The notes under the pieces: generated by a model
What the model was told of the DNA's origin: nothing
What the model saw: the letters and a program-made list of their open reading frames with translations, nothing else
Database searches by the model: none
Part shown: positions 1 through 11,451 of the stretch, in pieces
Layout: each line of letters opens with the position of its first letter
How positions within the stretch are numbered: the first letter of the stretch is position 1
Assembly (NCBI GenBank): GCA_023897205.1
Contig: JAHWDD010000009.1
Location: 1,364,001 to 1,428,000 of the forward strand
Origin: Exophiala sp. HKRS030
Lineage: Eukaryota > Ascomycota > Eurotiomycetes > Chaetothyriales > Herpotrichiellaceae
Direction of reading: 5' to 3'
DNA length: 64,000 bases
Translations under genes and position numbers: made by a program

Positions 1-1293
1 CACTAAAAAACGCCACAAACTGCCGCATGAGGAAAGTGTCCGGGATGTGAAGACAGTTTATCGCAACTGACCACTCGGCACCGAGCACACGGGGGTCTTT
101 GATGGATCCCAGGTGCATCTCGCGAGACGATAGTGTTGCCAAGGCGTATCGGTCAGCAGAAATTGTATTACATGATCAAGGCACGATCCCCTGGTCACCA
201 TGTTGTAAATGAGGTGGGACGCCTTTCCGCGTGGGTTGTGCTAAGTTCTGTGCAACCAAGGGCCGTGGGATTGACCCTTCGCCCCTCTCTCCGGATCTTC
301 GTACGAGGGCTCGCATATTTGTCGAGAGTTCTCAACGGTCAAGTTGATTATCTTGCGGGGGATCTGTCACCAGGCACATCTCCCAAGAGATACTTCCCTT
401 GAGACACTTCACTCAGCAAGCCGGACGTTGGACTCTTTTAGTGATGGTGGCAGCCGGCGGTTGTCCGAGGTTGAGCTTGAGCTAAAGAGCGATCGATCTG
501 TGCGTAGTCCCATACAGGGTTAGGGCAGCTTCCTGGTCAGGAAACTGCAGTCCCCTCTGCGGTTTCTCAGGATTTCTTCCCTCCTGAGAGGTTCCGAGCC
601 TCGACAACTTGCATCACCAATCAGTCACCAATCTTGATCCGTGTCATGCAGTGGCCCCGCGTTGAGAATACGGGATGTTCGAGCATTACCTTGCCAGACG
701 CGGCCCGGATAGGTCCCAAAGTCTTACAGTGATGCTCGTTCATTCGCAAAGTCTTTCCCCGGCACCTGTCTCTTTCCGGTGGTCCCTCCGGGTCTTCTGG
801 TGCTGACTCTAGGTAGGGCCAGTGCTTCTACCTTTCCAACTAGAGGCTCGAAGCTTGCTGATTGACGTGCCAGCCGTAGAATGCGCCAATCGGACAGGCA
901 ATTCCGACTGCCCTACACAGTTTGGTGCGAGGCTTTTCCAACGTGGAACCTGAGCGGTCCCTTCATTTTCCCGTCGGTCAACAATCCTTGCGCCCGCAAC
1001 GGCCGACATCTGCAACCCTTGGAGCCTTGGTGGTGACGGCTGTGACAATGGCAGAACAATAAACCCCGTCCTGAATGCTAGCGTTGGCAGATCCAGGGTA
1101 GCCTCACGAAGCTACTCGTAGGGTAGATAATCTCTTACCATCTTGAGATTTGCCCCGGGAATCTGACTCTGCTGAAATACTCTACGCATTCCTGTCCACT
1201 CTGACTTACTCGACGCTTACTCAACTCACCAGATCTCACAGCCTTGGACCTGATTTCAAGATATAAAGACATTGAGCGCCGTCACATTCTTGA
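1..1293. other. Intergenic region upstream of the bZIP gene
   Basis: No open frame here looks like a conserved protein; the short frames lack codon structure and recognisable motifs. The right end is presumably the promoter of the bZIP gene and contains TATAAA at 1262-1267. The nature of the sequence further left is unknown. Confidence 0.5.
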
Positions 1294-2134
1294 ATGACGT
1301 CGCTGTACAACACAGACATCAACATGGACTTTGGCTTTGCTAGCTCACCGTCGCAATCGCCGAATCAATCAATTTTTACAGCCGGACAGTATTTCGATAG
1401 TACCTCTGAGGGCTCTAGTCCCAACTCGCCACTCGTAAGTAGCTTCCTGTGGCCGTCGACTCGAACTTGCCATTGATTCACGTATTCCAGCAAATGAGTC
1501 AGATGATGTTCAACTCTGCTTCTATGCAGTATGACATGTTTCAGTACCCAGCATCATCGAATTACTATTCGACCACACAAACAACTCAAATGCCTGTTGA
1601 TTACAGCAACTCAGATTCCCTGGACCAGAACGAGCGACGGCGAAGACGCAGAGGAAGTACGTCGGCTCCGGCGAAGGAAAAGGACACCATTCCAAACATG
1701 CACTTGGTTGGTTGGCCTTGTACGCATCATGACAAATTCATCCTTACTGACTACTTTCACAGAGAAGACGTGCTCAAAATCGAGCATCCCAAAGAGCGTT
1801 CAGAGAACGCAAGGAGAAGCACGTCAAAGGTCTAGAACAACAGCTGGAAGATCTCCATGAGAAGCACCAAGATCTACTCCAGTCGTATACCCGGCAAGCC
1901 GACGAAGTGAGCCGCCTGACTGGCCGCATCTCGCAGCTGAACGCCGAGCTCAACACACTCCGCTCGTGTCAGGATCAGTCCTTCAGCGACATGTTGATGC
2001 CCGACAAATTCGACAAGTTCGACGCGTTTTCATCAACAGACATTCTTTACAACGGCACAGACTCGTACGTTGACAAGAATGCCGCAGATGTCAATTCCGA
2101 GTTTGCATTGCACTCCTTCGAAGATTCATTGTAA
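1294..2134 (+). CDS. bZIP transcription factor, AP-1/YAP-like
   Basis: Three exons are inferred: 1294-1434, 1491-1706 and 1763-2134, giving 242 aa. Both introns are 56 bp; intron 1 has a GTAAGT donor, and intron 2 has a GTTGGT donor with a CTGAC branch and a TTTCACAG acceptor. Splicing at 1706/1763 restores a continuous basic region (RRRAQNRASQRAFRERKE), matching the NxxxQxxFR signature of fungal YAP/Pap1-type bZIP proteins. A heptad leucine zipper follows (L in GLEQQLEDL, DLL, RLTG, LNAELNTL). The N-terminal half is rich in Ser, Gln and Asn, as in an activation domain, and an RRRRRR run precedes the DNA-binding region. It is expected to bind DNA as a dimer in the nucleus; targets are unknown. 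TATAAA at 1262-1267 lies so close to ATG 1294 that the in-frame ATG at 1324 is a credible alternative start. The C-terminal cysteine-rich domain of true Yap1 is absent. Confidence 0.88.
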
Positions 2135-4891
2135 AACACTACGCGATTCATTCGAAACTGGAACTTTTGATTGGGAAGTTTTTGACTTTGATCTTTGGCG
2201 TTTTATCAGAAAGGCGGCGAGATACCAACCTTCACAGGTATGATTGTGATGTTATGATTATGCACTTTTAGCGAAGGAGGGATGAGCTGCATCGAGTGTG
2301 TGGGAGTGGTACCTTATCCTTGAAAGTTCCCACGTTTGATGAACATGTGTGTGTGTGTGTGATGTGCCAGGATTTATTGACCAGCAACAATGTACTGCGT
2401 GCTGTTGTATGTTTGAAAGGTTTCATGACTGTGATGATGAGTTGTCGGCCTATGCAGAATGAAAAGCCATGGATCTGGCCGAGCACTGGAAGGCAAAAAT
2501 AACTGAGACAAGGGGCTCAGCAGAGATACTCGCTATCTAGGTAGATCTCACCAAGTCCTGCCTACGAAAAGAGAGCATTCGTACTTAAGCAATCATGAAA
2601 TTGTACTACAAGATTATCAGACTGCCGGAGTCTGTCTCAACTCCGTGGAATCGTGCTTCTGCAAAAAAAAACATTCCGGTGAATCCCTCCAACATTCCCA
2701 CCGCTTGTTGAAAACAGAAAGATTGTAGTTGCCAACTCGCCGTTGTGATATTTGCCACTCAACTGCCGCGATCCGAACTGCGCTTGACTGGAGATGTGCA
2801 GGCCCATTCACTGACCCTGCTGTACAAGTCCCCATCGACCAATCTGCGTGATAAGCAGTACAACATCTTGGCATGGATGGGAGAGGAGGGAGCAAGCTGT
2901 GGTTGAAATTCGACCGTTTGATCAACGGAGGGGGGGACTCGCCTCTAATGCAATGTTTATTGCTCCTACCGGGACACTTTGGTGAGTCTCTGGAATGTTC
3001 TCCGGGAGAGAAAAGTGGACGAATACAGTAAGTCATCACATAAGCTGCTCAATAATGCAGCCTCATCCGCTGACTGATGCTGTGGGTGAAGTCGTCGCAT
3101 GTACCTGTCGTCACCACCGTTGTAGTATCCGAGACGTCCCAATTCATACCCAAGCAACCCTGAACGACACGTGGTTCAGAAAGACCGCGTTTCAAACTTC
3201 CATGAGTAAGGGTGCAGATTAGGCAAAGAGGGTCCACACTGAGTAAAGAACCCCCCCTCCTCTTCTTCTTGCTTCTGGCGAATCGTCTACCAGAAATTCG
3301 CATGGCTCGATCCCCGGCTGTCCTTTCAGGGCCATGATCAGTCAGCCTGCATTCACATTCGTCTTTACCCTGTGCTTGCTCTGGCTGTCCTACCGTGACA
3401 TATTCTTGCCCAAGCGCCCTCCCCCCTCCCGGACCCTTTCGGCAATGCGATTTCTTGTTCGAGATGGCCAGGATTATCTCGAAATGTCACTCAAGAGGTA
3501 GGTAGTACAAGCGATTTCGACACTGCAAGCTCTCGGACTTTCAATGCTCGCTGCACGAACTTTGAACGAGCTTCGTCCGTGTTGGCCATTCAGATAGCTG
3601 GTCTGCTGCCTGTCTCACTCTTCATACTTGTCCTGATCTGACACATGTCTGGCTCTTCATAATCGACCGGCTCTCGAGATCTGCTGGTTAAGAGATTCCA
3701 GACAGTTGTTTTGTCATCCCGGTCATGGCTGACATAAATTACACCTCGAATTCATGCCCCGGAGTGAGGCCACAGATTGTCTGAACACCCTTGAGTATGA
3801 TCAACATCCCCGAGAATCATCTCATTGGACCAATCATGCCGATTGTTTCCCATGGCGTTCCGTTCGCGTTGTCCATTCGTGGTCGATGCTTTGTGAGGCC
3901 ATTCCTCTCCTTCAGAAGATGAATTTGCATTCCAAGAGCCGGAAATCCAAGCAATTGTCAATTTGACTGTCGTCTATCACTCCCATCATGTCTGCAACTT
4001 GAACAAAAATGGAAACAATGCTCTTCGATTTCACTGGCACTCACTTACAGGCAAAATCCCTGGATCTTCGGAACCTGGGCAAATCCGCAGAGAGCCGTGA
4101 CATCACACCCCAAGACACCAAAAGAGGATTCTGACGGCGAGGATACTTGGGTTACTGTGGGCGACAGAAGAACATCGATGGCTGAGAGAACACCTTTGAT
4201 CATGCAACGATGGGATCCGTGAAACTCCGAGACAAGCACACCATGCTCCTGAGACTGCGACTGCGACTGAATCCGACGGTGGTTTGTCCATGTCACCATG
4301 CAGACTTGAGGGGTTTGGACAGGGTACATGGGACATGATACTTGTGCTCGTACTGCTATGTGATGGATGTGATGGATGTGAAGGAGGATCCTCGTCAACA
4401 CGCCTTACTCTCTGATCTACCCGCTGGGACATACATATAACATAAGATATGAGTAAGCCACTTGTTCCAGCCACAGCCACAGCCACAGCCACAGCCACAG
4501 CCACACGGTCCCTGGATTCTGGGTCACTAGCCTCATGTGGCTGTTGCATCTCTGATTGAGGAATGTAAACATGGTGCACAGAGCTCGATAAACACCACAA
4601 CTAACTTGCTGATTCGCAAACAAATCGACCTCTTGCCAACGGATTGACGTGAAATGTAGTTCTGGAGTTTTGTCTGTTGCAAAATGGGTGGGAACATTAC
4701 ATGAACACATGGTGGACGACGCGTGAAACTTTGTCACATTCTCCGTATCCTCGAGACACCACACCCCAGAATCGACCACGGGAGGATAGGACGGCAGGTC
4801 GCAGTTGGACTAGCACCCATAAGCAGTTGCCTGGAACTCCCGCGACACGAACTATACAAGTCAGCGAACTTCCGCCCTATGACGACCGAAC
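2135..4891. other. Long intergenic region, 2.8 kb
   Basis: Nothing convincingly coding was found on either strand. It holds a GT dinucleotide run at about 2346-2361 and a tandem CCACAG hexamer near 4471. The right end is the presumed promoter and leader of the WD40 gene. Confidence 0.5.
4471..4506. repeat. Tandem CCACAG hexamer, about six units
   Basis: Five perfect CCACAG units (4471-4500) are followed by an imperfect CCACAC. Translated in reverse they give artificial Val-Ala or Trp-Leu runs, which explains spurious open frames here. A related loose repeat (GACTGC/GACTGA) lies at about 4250-4272. Confidence 0.9.
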
Positions 4892-7800
4892 ATGGCTGCT
4901 CACCCATACGGCCTCCGAAGTCGCCTGAATAGCCAGACACCCTCCCTTCGTGCGACTCCCACAGGGTCACCGGTCGTTGGCAAAACACCGTCTGGAATCA
5001 ATCGGAAACCACGATCGTCAGACATTACCCTACAGTTGCAACGAGTCATTGGGACCACCACGAATAGCCCAAATGGCCTCACATGCTGCGCATCGACGAG
5101 CAGCTATGCCTATTGCGCCGGTGCCGTCGCCGTCCTCGCAAGGCTGGAACCAGGCACCACTCCTTCCCACCGATACTTCAAAGCCCGACCGACGGCTCAC
5201 TCACTACATCCTCCTACGTCTCACTACGACAGCTCCCCTGCCACCACACCCTCGAAGAGGAGGACGGCCACATTTACCCCCAGGAAGCGGCAGGATGACT
5301 TTGCAGGAGGCGGTTCATTTGGAAGAGAATGGCTGGACGAGTCCGGGTCCCAGACATGGACGGCAAGAGAAAGGATCAAGTCTGCGTCATGTGTGGCCCT
5401 GAGCCAAGATGGTCGATGGCTTGCGGTCGGCGAATCTGGCTACAACCCTAGGGTGCTCCTCTTTTCTACCGCCGAAGACGCCTCCACCGAGACACCGACC
5501 TCTGTCGTCAGTGACCACACCTATGGAGTGCGCTGCATAGCCTTCAGTGCCGACATGAAGTTTCTCGCAACCTTGGGCAACCTCAATGATGGCTTTTTAT
5601 TTGTGTGGTCTTTGAATTCCAAGACGGGGCAACTAACCCTTCATTCGGCGAACAAATGCACGACCAATGTCTGTGACATGACTTGGTGCGGCACCAGCCT
5701 GATAACCGTTGGTACAAGGCATATCAAGATCTGGCAAGCGAAGGAGACACCGAAACAATCCCCCTCTAAAAAGCCCAGATTCTTTAGGGCATCGGACGCT
5801 TACGCCACGAGCCCTGGTGCGCCTTCGGGACCGGCCCCTTTACAAGGCCGGAACTGTCTGTTGGGTTCCATGGTCGATTCAACCTTCACCTGCGTGGCTG
5901 CCATTGATGGTTGTCTGGCAGTCGTGGGAACCGAAACCGGGCATCTTTGCCTGGTGGATACTTCTCAGACGGTGCTTGAATTGAGACTTCTCAGGAAGAC
6001 CGACTTCTCGATATCTTCCATTGCCTATTTGACAGACACTAAGAGGTTGCTCCTCGGTACATCTCACGGCTTACAGTCGGAAGATTTTGAACTTTTGATG
6101 AAGTCCGGCGTTGATTCGCCCAGCAGAATGTTACGACGTAAACCCCCTCGACTCTCTTCTATCCGACGATCACTCGGCCTGGTCCAACAAACTGCGAAAA
6201 GTGTTACGGCGGTAGGCACTTTGCCCGAGCACATAATCACACTTGACAGCGACGGCAGTTTGCAGATTCAGCCTTGTGAACCAGGCGACTCCAATGAGTC
6301 ACAACCCACTTTCGCTGCCCACAACAGTATAGTACTGGGCGTGCAGACTCTTTCGGACGGTTGTGCTCTGGGAGATTTCCTCACCTGGTCTAAGAACGGT
6401 GACATCAAGTTTTGGAGCTCTCAAGGGGCGCTCATAAAGCATGAGATTGTCGACCTCGATAACAGCAGTGCAGATTCGAACGACAGTGAAAACGAGTTGA
6501 CTCGCGTACGATACGTACAGGATTTCAACAGCTTCGTCGTGGGAGATCGATTCGGTTTACTCAAATTGATCAAGGTGTCAGAGTGGGAAGAAGTGCAGAT
6601 GATCCGGGCTCACAGTGCAGAAATCACGAGCATCGCAAGTCATGACGCTGGATCCTTGATAGCGACGTGCAGCAGGGATCGGATGGTGCAACTGTATCGA
6701 ATCGCCGGGGATGGTTTTGAATTGCTGCAAACTATGGATGATCATGTCGGGTCGGTCAACCAAGTCCTGTTTGTGCAAGAAGGGGGAAAGTTGTTGTCCT
6801 GCTCAGCCGATCGCTCACTTGTCATCCGAGATCGTGTTCTGCGCGACCAGGATGGCGTTCAGACACCAGTATATCTGAACACCAAAGTGTTGACCCTGAA
6901 AGGGTCACCTCTGTCGATGACAATCTCCACAGATGATCTGTTGCTGGTGTCCAGTATGGATCGCCGTGTGACCCAGGTTGAGATCTCGGCGGGAACTTTG
7001 AACGACTCGTTCAAGGTCGGGGATGCGGAAAACGAAGACACTGTGTTCCTTAACTCTATGGTCTGCTCCGCGAGTCCCGAAAGCGCGGACAGTTCGCATC
7101 GTCTTGTGATCGGTTATTGTTCTATGGACAAATCGATACGCGTGTACAACGAGAAAAACATGGCTCTTTTGGGTCGAGAATCTGGGCACACAGAAGGAGT
7201 CAGCGATATCGCCCTGCTGAGACAAACCGTCCAGGAAGCCAACGGCACTCGCCAATGCACTGTCGTAAGCACGGGCTTGGATGGCACGATAATGATATGG
7301 AGAATCTTCAGAGCAGCGTTGTCGTTGTCGCTGGACGCGCAAGACCCGCGCACGCCTGGGTTGGGGATATCCACTGACGAATCTGATGGCGAGATGGCAC
7401 CGAAGCTGACTCCTGCATCTCTCCCGCCATTGAGAAAGGTGTTGACAAAGATGGATCTCGCAGAATTGACCAATGGTGCTCCCTCGCCCACGACACCCCG
7501 GTCACTGTCTCCTGTCCGGCTGAAACGTAAAACTTCCAGGCTTGCTCTGTCAACTACGATGGAAGACGTCGAAGACACCCCGACGAAGTCGGTCAATGTG
7601 CCTGCGCCGGCCAAGTCACCTAATCCCGAGCACACAGATCCACGCCGTTCCCCATCTCCGCCAGCTCGGACTACGTCTCGACCGAGAAAGCAACGGTCGA
7701 GGCTCGACTTGGCCAAGGATGCAGCCACAGGGGAGAAGGCATCAGGAGCGATCGAGCGTTCGCACTCTCCTCCCCCGGTGCCCCTGTCGATGCCGGGGAC

Positions 7801-8281
7801 GCCCAAGAGCCGTCAGAAGCCGAACAACGGCCGACTGCGGCGGCCTCCCTCGGTCCCGGAACTTCGGTCACAATCTTTCGCCGCGAGTCGCAGGCAGAGC
7901 ATGAGCCAGGCGTCCGACTTTGGCAGTGTGGGCATGGCGACGGAGCAAGCGGCGCGCATGTTGAAGACGTATCGCAAGAAGTTGACCCTGGCCAAGGACA
8001 AGGTGGACCTGGACGACCTGGAGGACGAAGTCACTGCGCTGCTGAAGATCATCAGAGAGCGAAAAGCCTCGGACCGGCCGCCGTTGCCGCAGTCGAAACC
8101 GGACCTGTCGAACGTGGTGGCGGTGGGCGGGCCCGGTAGAAGGGCACAGGCCAAAGCCGCGACCGAGGGCGACGTGGAGCAGTTGACGGTGCTCCTGGAA
8201 CGATCGAACATGGCGGACGTACCGCCATCATCAATGACGTTAATGAAGGCCAAAGGCCAGGGTATCTCTGCCGAGGAATGA
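4892..8281 (+). CDS. Large WD40-repeat protein, MABP1/WDR62 type
   Basis: A single uninterrupted exon encodes 1129 aa. After a basic, disordered N-terminus, the block from about residue 45 (LQRVIGTTTNSPNGLTC) with a following SYAYCAGAVAVL and GRWLAVGESG matches the opening of the MABP1/WDR62 double-propeller proteins. Repeated WD40 elements run to about residue 810, for example FVWSL, IKIWQ, IKFWS, VQLYR and IMIWR at blade ends. The remaining 320 residues are a Ser/Pro/Arg-rich low-complexity tail with many SP and TP sites and a short helical segment near residues 1010-1060. Animal relatives are JNK-pathway and spindle scaffolds; the filamentous-fungal role is not established. I infer a cytoplasmic scaffold. 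The start is ATG 4892, followed directly by the conserved-looking N-terminus. The gene converges with the deaminase gene downstream. Confidence 0.88.
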   Translation: MAAHPYGLRSRLNSQTPSLRATPTGSPVVGKTPSGINRKPRSSDITLQLQRVIGTTTNSPNGLTCCASTSSYAYCAGAVAVLARLEPGTTPSHRYFKARPTAHSLHPPTSHYDSSPATTPSKRRTATFTPRKRQDDFAGGGSFGREWLDESGSQTWTARERIKSASCVALSQDGRWLAVGESGYNPRVLLFSTAEDASTETPTSVVSDHTYGVRCIAFSADMKFLATLGNLNDGFLFVWSLNSKTGQLTLHSANKCTTNVCDMTWCGTSLITVGTRHIKIWQAKETPKQSPSKKPRFFRASDAYATSPGAPSGPAPLQGRNCLLGSMVDSTFTCVAAIDGCLAVVGTETGHLCLVDTSQTVLELRLLRKTDFSISSIAYLTDTKRLLLGTSHGLQSEDFELLMKSGVDSPSRMLRRKPPRLSSIRRSLGLVQQTAKSVTAVGTLPEHIITLDSDGSLQIQPCEPGDSNESQPTFAAHNSIVLGVQTLSDGCALGDFLTWSKNGDIKFWSSQGALIKHEIVDLDNSSADSNDSENELTRVRYVQDFNSFVVGDRFGLLKLIKVSEWEEVQMIRAHSAEITSIASHDAGSLIATCSRDRMVQLYRIAGDGFELLQTMDDHVGSVNQVLFVQEGGKLLSCSADRSLVIRDRVLRDQDGVQTPVYLNTKVLTLKGSPLSMTISTDDLLLVSSMDRRVTQVEISAGTLNDSFKVGDAENEDTVFLNSMVCSASPESADSSHRLVIGYCSMDKSIRVYNEKNMALLGRESGHTEGVSDIALLRQTVQEANGTRQCTVVSTGLDGTIMIWRIFRAALSLSLDAQDPRTPGLGISTDESDGEMAPKLTPASLPPLRKVLTKMDLAELTNGAPSPTTPRSLSPVRLKRKTSRLALSTTMEDVEDTPTKSVNVPAPAKSPNPEHTDPRRSPSPPARTTSRPRKQRSRLDLAKDAATGEKASGAIERSHSPPPVPLSMPGTPKSRQKPNNGRLRRPPSVPELRSQSFAASRRQSMSQASDFGSVGMATEQAARMLKTYRKKLTLAKDKVDLDDLEDEVTALLKIIRERKASDRPPLPQSKPDLSNVVAVGGPGRRAQAKAATEGDVEQLTVLLERSNMADVPPSSMTLMKAKGQGISAEE

Positions 8282-9425
8282 ATTTTTGTTTGTTGGTTTT
8301 TTTCGTGGATTTTTTGCGTTTATACTTATCTTACGGACTTTGGGCATTTTTCCATTCTGGGGGTTTCAAGCATTACTTTGTTTCTCTCACAAATGGGGAG
8401 CGAAACGTGCCATCAAAAGAGCATGCATGACAGCGGCGAGTTCCTAATGACGCTGCAAGGTATGCGCGGGTTTGGTTTTTTTTTTCCCTTGGCTCTTTTT
8501 GGAATTTGTGGTGAGCGTTTCTTGTATAGTACAAACCTACGCCTGGTACAGATCAGCATGGCCCGAGAGAGAGAGAGACAGAGAGAGACAGAGAGAGAGA
8601 CCGGCCGGCTTCAGAAGGGAAAACAGGACGAATGAGGAGGAATCTTGTCGGAGGAGAGAGACAAGAAGGGTTGAATTCAAATACAGGACCACCTCACGCC
8701 GTAACTAGCTGCAGTGTACGGGGAAGGTCCCGGAACTACCTAGGTATTGAGAAGGTCATCGGATTGTCTAAGATCGTGTAGACCACCCTAGTACTTCTCG
8801 GGTGGTGCCTCTTTTTTTGATCCTGTGACATGACAAGTCGTTGCGGCAGTTCTTTTAGCGGTCATGTCAAGTTTTCATGTTCGAGCCGTAGCGGACGCTG
8901 ATTGAAGGAGTGTATGTCGACGATCCCGACATTTGAAGTAAAGCGTGCGTCGAGAGAGGTGAGTCCGTCCTGATAGGCCAAAGACACCTTGTGATGGCGC
9001 GCTCGAGTACATTCGATGGGTCGAGTCTGCGGGTTTGTGTCACTTGGACTCGTGGCGATGACATCGGTGGTCATTTTGCCCTCGCGTGGGTTGCCTCTCT
9101 GTCGAGGAGGGCCAACCTGTGTCGATGTCGCTGTGGAGGCATCGGTGGTCGTTCCAGCAGGGAAGAAGAAGATGGGAAAAAAAGACCCTGCACAAACTAG
9201 TACGTAGTTGGCCACTTTGTCAAAGCCTCGAGGCAACTTGTTGAGTCGTACACGAGTTTTTGAATGCCTTTTGTCGCGGAGAATCGTCATTGCGCAAGCA
9301 CCCCGATGTGGTGGGCTGTTGATGTGTCTTTTTTTCAATCTTTTGGATGTTTGGCACACTGCCTGCCGAATCCTCATGGAATTTTTATTTGATCATCGAG
9401 TGACGAGCGCCGCGGTGCTCAATCG
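8282..9425. other. Convergent intergenic region
   Basis: This stretch separates the 3' ends of the WD40 gene (+) and the deaminase gene (-). It has T-rich sequence just after the WD40 stop, a GA-rich microsatellite and one palindromic TACCTAGGTA at 8737-8746. No conserved coding frame was seen. Confidence 0.5.
8564..8601. repeat. GA-rich microsatellite (GAGAGACA/GA)n
   Basis: About 38 bases of GA repeats are interrupted by GACA units, in the 3' intergenic region of the WD40 gene. Confidence 0.9.
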
Positions 9426-10181
9426 TCAAACGGTCTCCATCATCCTTTTCTTTGGGTTTCTGGGTAGAGCTTCCTGTCGTCTCCTCTCCTCGGGTGATAT
9501 ATCGTCGATGCTTTTGGTTGTTGTTTTTGACGTCGATGTCGTCGTCGCCGTTTGTGGTGCCGCGTTTTCACTCTTGTTGTCACTGGCATCATCGTGTCCC
9601 TCCATTGCCACACTCAAAATCTCCTCTTCGAGACCCGGCACGTACTCCCACTGCACACCTTCGGCGTCCAACCTCTGGAGACTTTTACTGTCCTTGACGA
9701 ACGTGCCGGGTTCTCTGGCCCCAAAGACGACTTTGCGGATCCCACCACCGGCGGAGACCCCGCCCGACTTCTTCTCCTTCTCCTTCCTCGTCTCGATGAT
9801 GCGCTCCACGCACGCCTTGTTCCCGCTGAGTCGGTGCCCGCAGGGTTCGAGGGTGGTGTAGAGGGTGACGTCGTCGGCGGCGGCGGCCGAAAGCACGTCG
9901 AGTTCGTGAAGGTGTGATTCGTCCGTGCCGTGGGCCTGGGCGAGTTTCGCGAGGGCGCACTGTTCCGCGTGGGTGTTGCCCGGGAGTTCGAGGGTGTAGC
10001 CCGTCGAGAGGACCTTGCCGGCCGCCGTCGTCGTCGACGAGCCGCCGTTGTCGTCAGAAGGGTATGAGACAATCACGCAGCCCACCCGGAAATTCGTGGG
10101 TTTGGGAGGTGACTTTCGTGCGAGGTCGAGGGCCTGTGAGAGGTAGGAGAGATGGATGTCGGTGGGAACTTTGGCTGACAT
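9426..10181 (-). CDS. RibD/RIB2-type zinc deaminase domain protein
   Basis: A single exon of 251 aa starts from ATG at 10181 (MSAKVPTDIHLS). The open frame extends farther upstream, but that part is a Thr-rich translation of a CA/GTT repeat and looks like leader. Zinc-dependent cytidine-deaminase-fold motifs are present: HAE at residues 71-73 and PCGH with a second cysteine at 114 and 124. The TLEPCGH spacing is that of the pyrimidine-deaminase (RibD/Rib2) branch rather than plain cytidine deaminase. The likely reaction is deamination of the ribitylated pyrimidine intermediate of riboflavin synthesis, but a related nucleotide or RNA deaminase cannot be excluded. The family's reductase or pseudouridine-synthase partner domains are missing, so this is a stand-alone deaminase. 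The last 45 residues are Thr/Ser/Lys-rich and probably disordered. Confidence 0.82.
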   Translation of the reverse strand: MSAKVPTDIHLSYLSQALDLARKSPPKPTNFRVGCVIVSYPSDDNGGSSTTTAAGKVLSTGYTLELPGNTHAEQCALAKLAQAHGTDESHLHELDVLSAAAADDVTLYTTLEPCGHRLSGNKACVERIIETRKEKEKKSGGVSAGGGIRKVVFGAREPGTFVKDSKSLQRLDAEGVQWEYVPGLEEEILSVAMEGHDDASDNKSENAAPQTATTTSTSKTTTKSIDDISPEERRRQEALPRNPKKRMMETV

Positions 10182-11451
10182 GGTTGTTGTTGTTGTCGTT
10201 GTTTTTGGTGTATCGAGAAATGAGAACACACTATGTAGGTAAGAGTATGGGTGATGCAAACGAACAAAAGAGTGTCTGTTGTCTCTCACCGGTACTCGTT
10301 CTTCAAGCAAGATTTGAAGTGGTTCGACACAAGTAATGCTTCTCAAGTATACGGAGTAGTAACTTGGTTAACTTTCCTACGTTTCCGGCGCGCCCAAGAA
10401 TCCCCCGACGGACGGCGATCCGAATTCAATGACATCAGTCGACTTGCCTAAATCGTACCATGTACTTGCCTGATTCGGACGGCTGCCTATCTTTTCGTCA
10501 GCCAGAATCGCCGAAATTATGGTATATCACAAATTCCCAAACTTCAATTTCCTCTTCCTTTCATATCACTTCCAACCCCCAACTGAAGACAGGCCGACAC
10601 CACCAATATTCATCATGAGGCGTGTTATGATTGCCGCTGTTCCGTAGTGAGATTCCTAGTACGGTCGTATGTAGAATATGTGATCGGCGAGAGCTTCAAA
10701 CTCCTAGTTTCATCATGTATCGAGCCAGGTTGGATGAATTTCGTTCTAAGAGATGAAGAGAAATCTTTGCGTTTCGTTCCGCCTACAACCTGTCAAGACA
10801 CACACACACACACTGTTACCCTTACGCCGACCTAGATCTACCATTGTGCAAGGGCTCGAGTCTTTGTCGAGATGATTCCACTGATCACCAGCGACGGAAG
10901 GGGAACAAAAACATGGACAATTGATTTTCGAAGTCCAAGCCAACAACAACAAACTGTAACTAGGCAGAATTCCAAGACTTGAAACAATGCAGGCTTTCCT
11001 TCAAGGTTTCATTCTGAATCGTCAGTTTTGTACTCGCTGTTAGAGGAAGGGTTATGAGCCAGCTATCAGTATTGTATGGTATCTTATGCACGCGAATGCT
11101 ACGCTTCCTCCTGTAATTCTTAGAATGCTGCACCTGATAAGTCAACCTCTCCCTCACGTTGGCTACGTTCGCCTTTTCCATAATGATGTCTCATCTCAAA
11201 TATCATATCTGTCATGGCATAGATGTTTTCGTTATTCCTTTTATCTTCACGCCCACTATCCGTTGTTTGGTCTTCGGATGTCAATCATTGAACCGCCAAT
11301 GGCTATTTGTACAGTGGTCCACAGGGCAATGTTTATCGGAACAAATGTACAGATGGCGGACAAATTCCCTGTTGTATCGCCTCCTTAATTTTTATCTGAT
11401 GCCTTGGAACCATTGTCACTTGAACCTCGATCTATTGCTCGAAGAAATCAC
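10182..11451. other. Intergenic region between deaminase and stress-protein genes
   Basis: It contains the deaminase promoter on the left, a TACGGAGTA nonamer at 10350-10358, an AC dinucleotide run at about 10797-10813 and the 3' flank of the universal stress protein gene on the right. No supported gene was found. Confidence 0.5.

Noticed and set aside
4103..4600. Minus-strand frame with a (VA)n run
   Set aside because: The run is the translation of the CCACAG tandem repeat, and the flanks show no protein-like sequence.
7114..7806. 230-codon minus-strand frame inside the WD40 gene
   Set aside because: It is a shadow of the Ser/Pro-rich C-terminal tail; it has no motif and the sense frame is clearly conserved.
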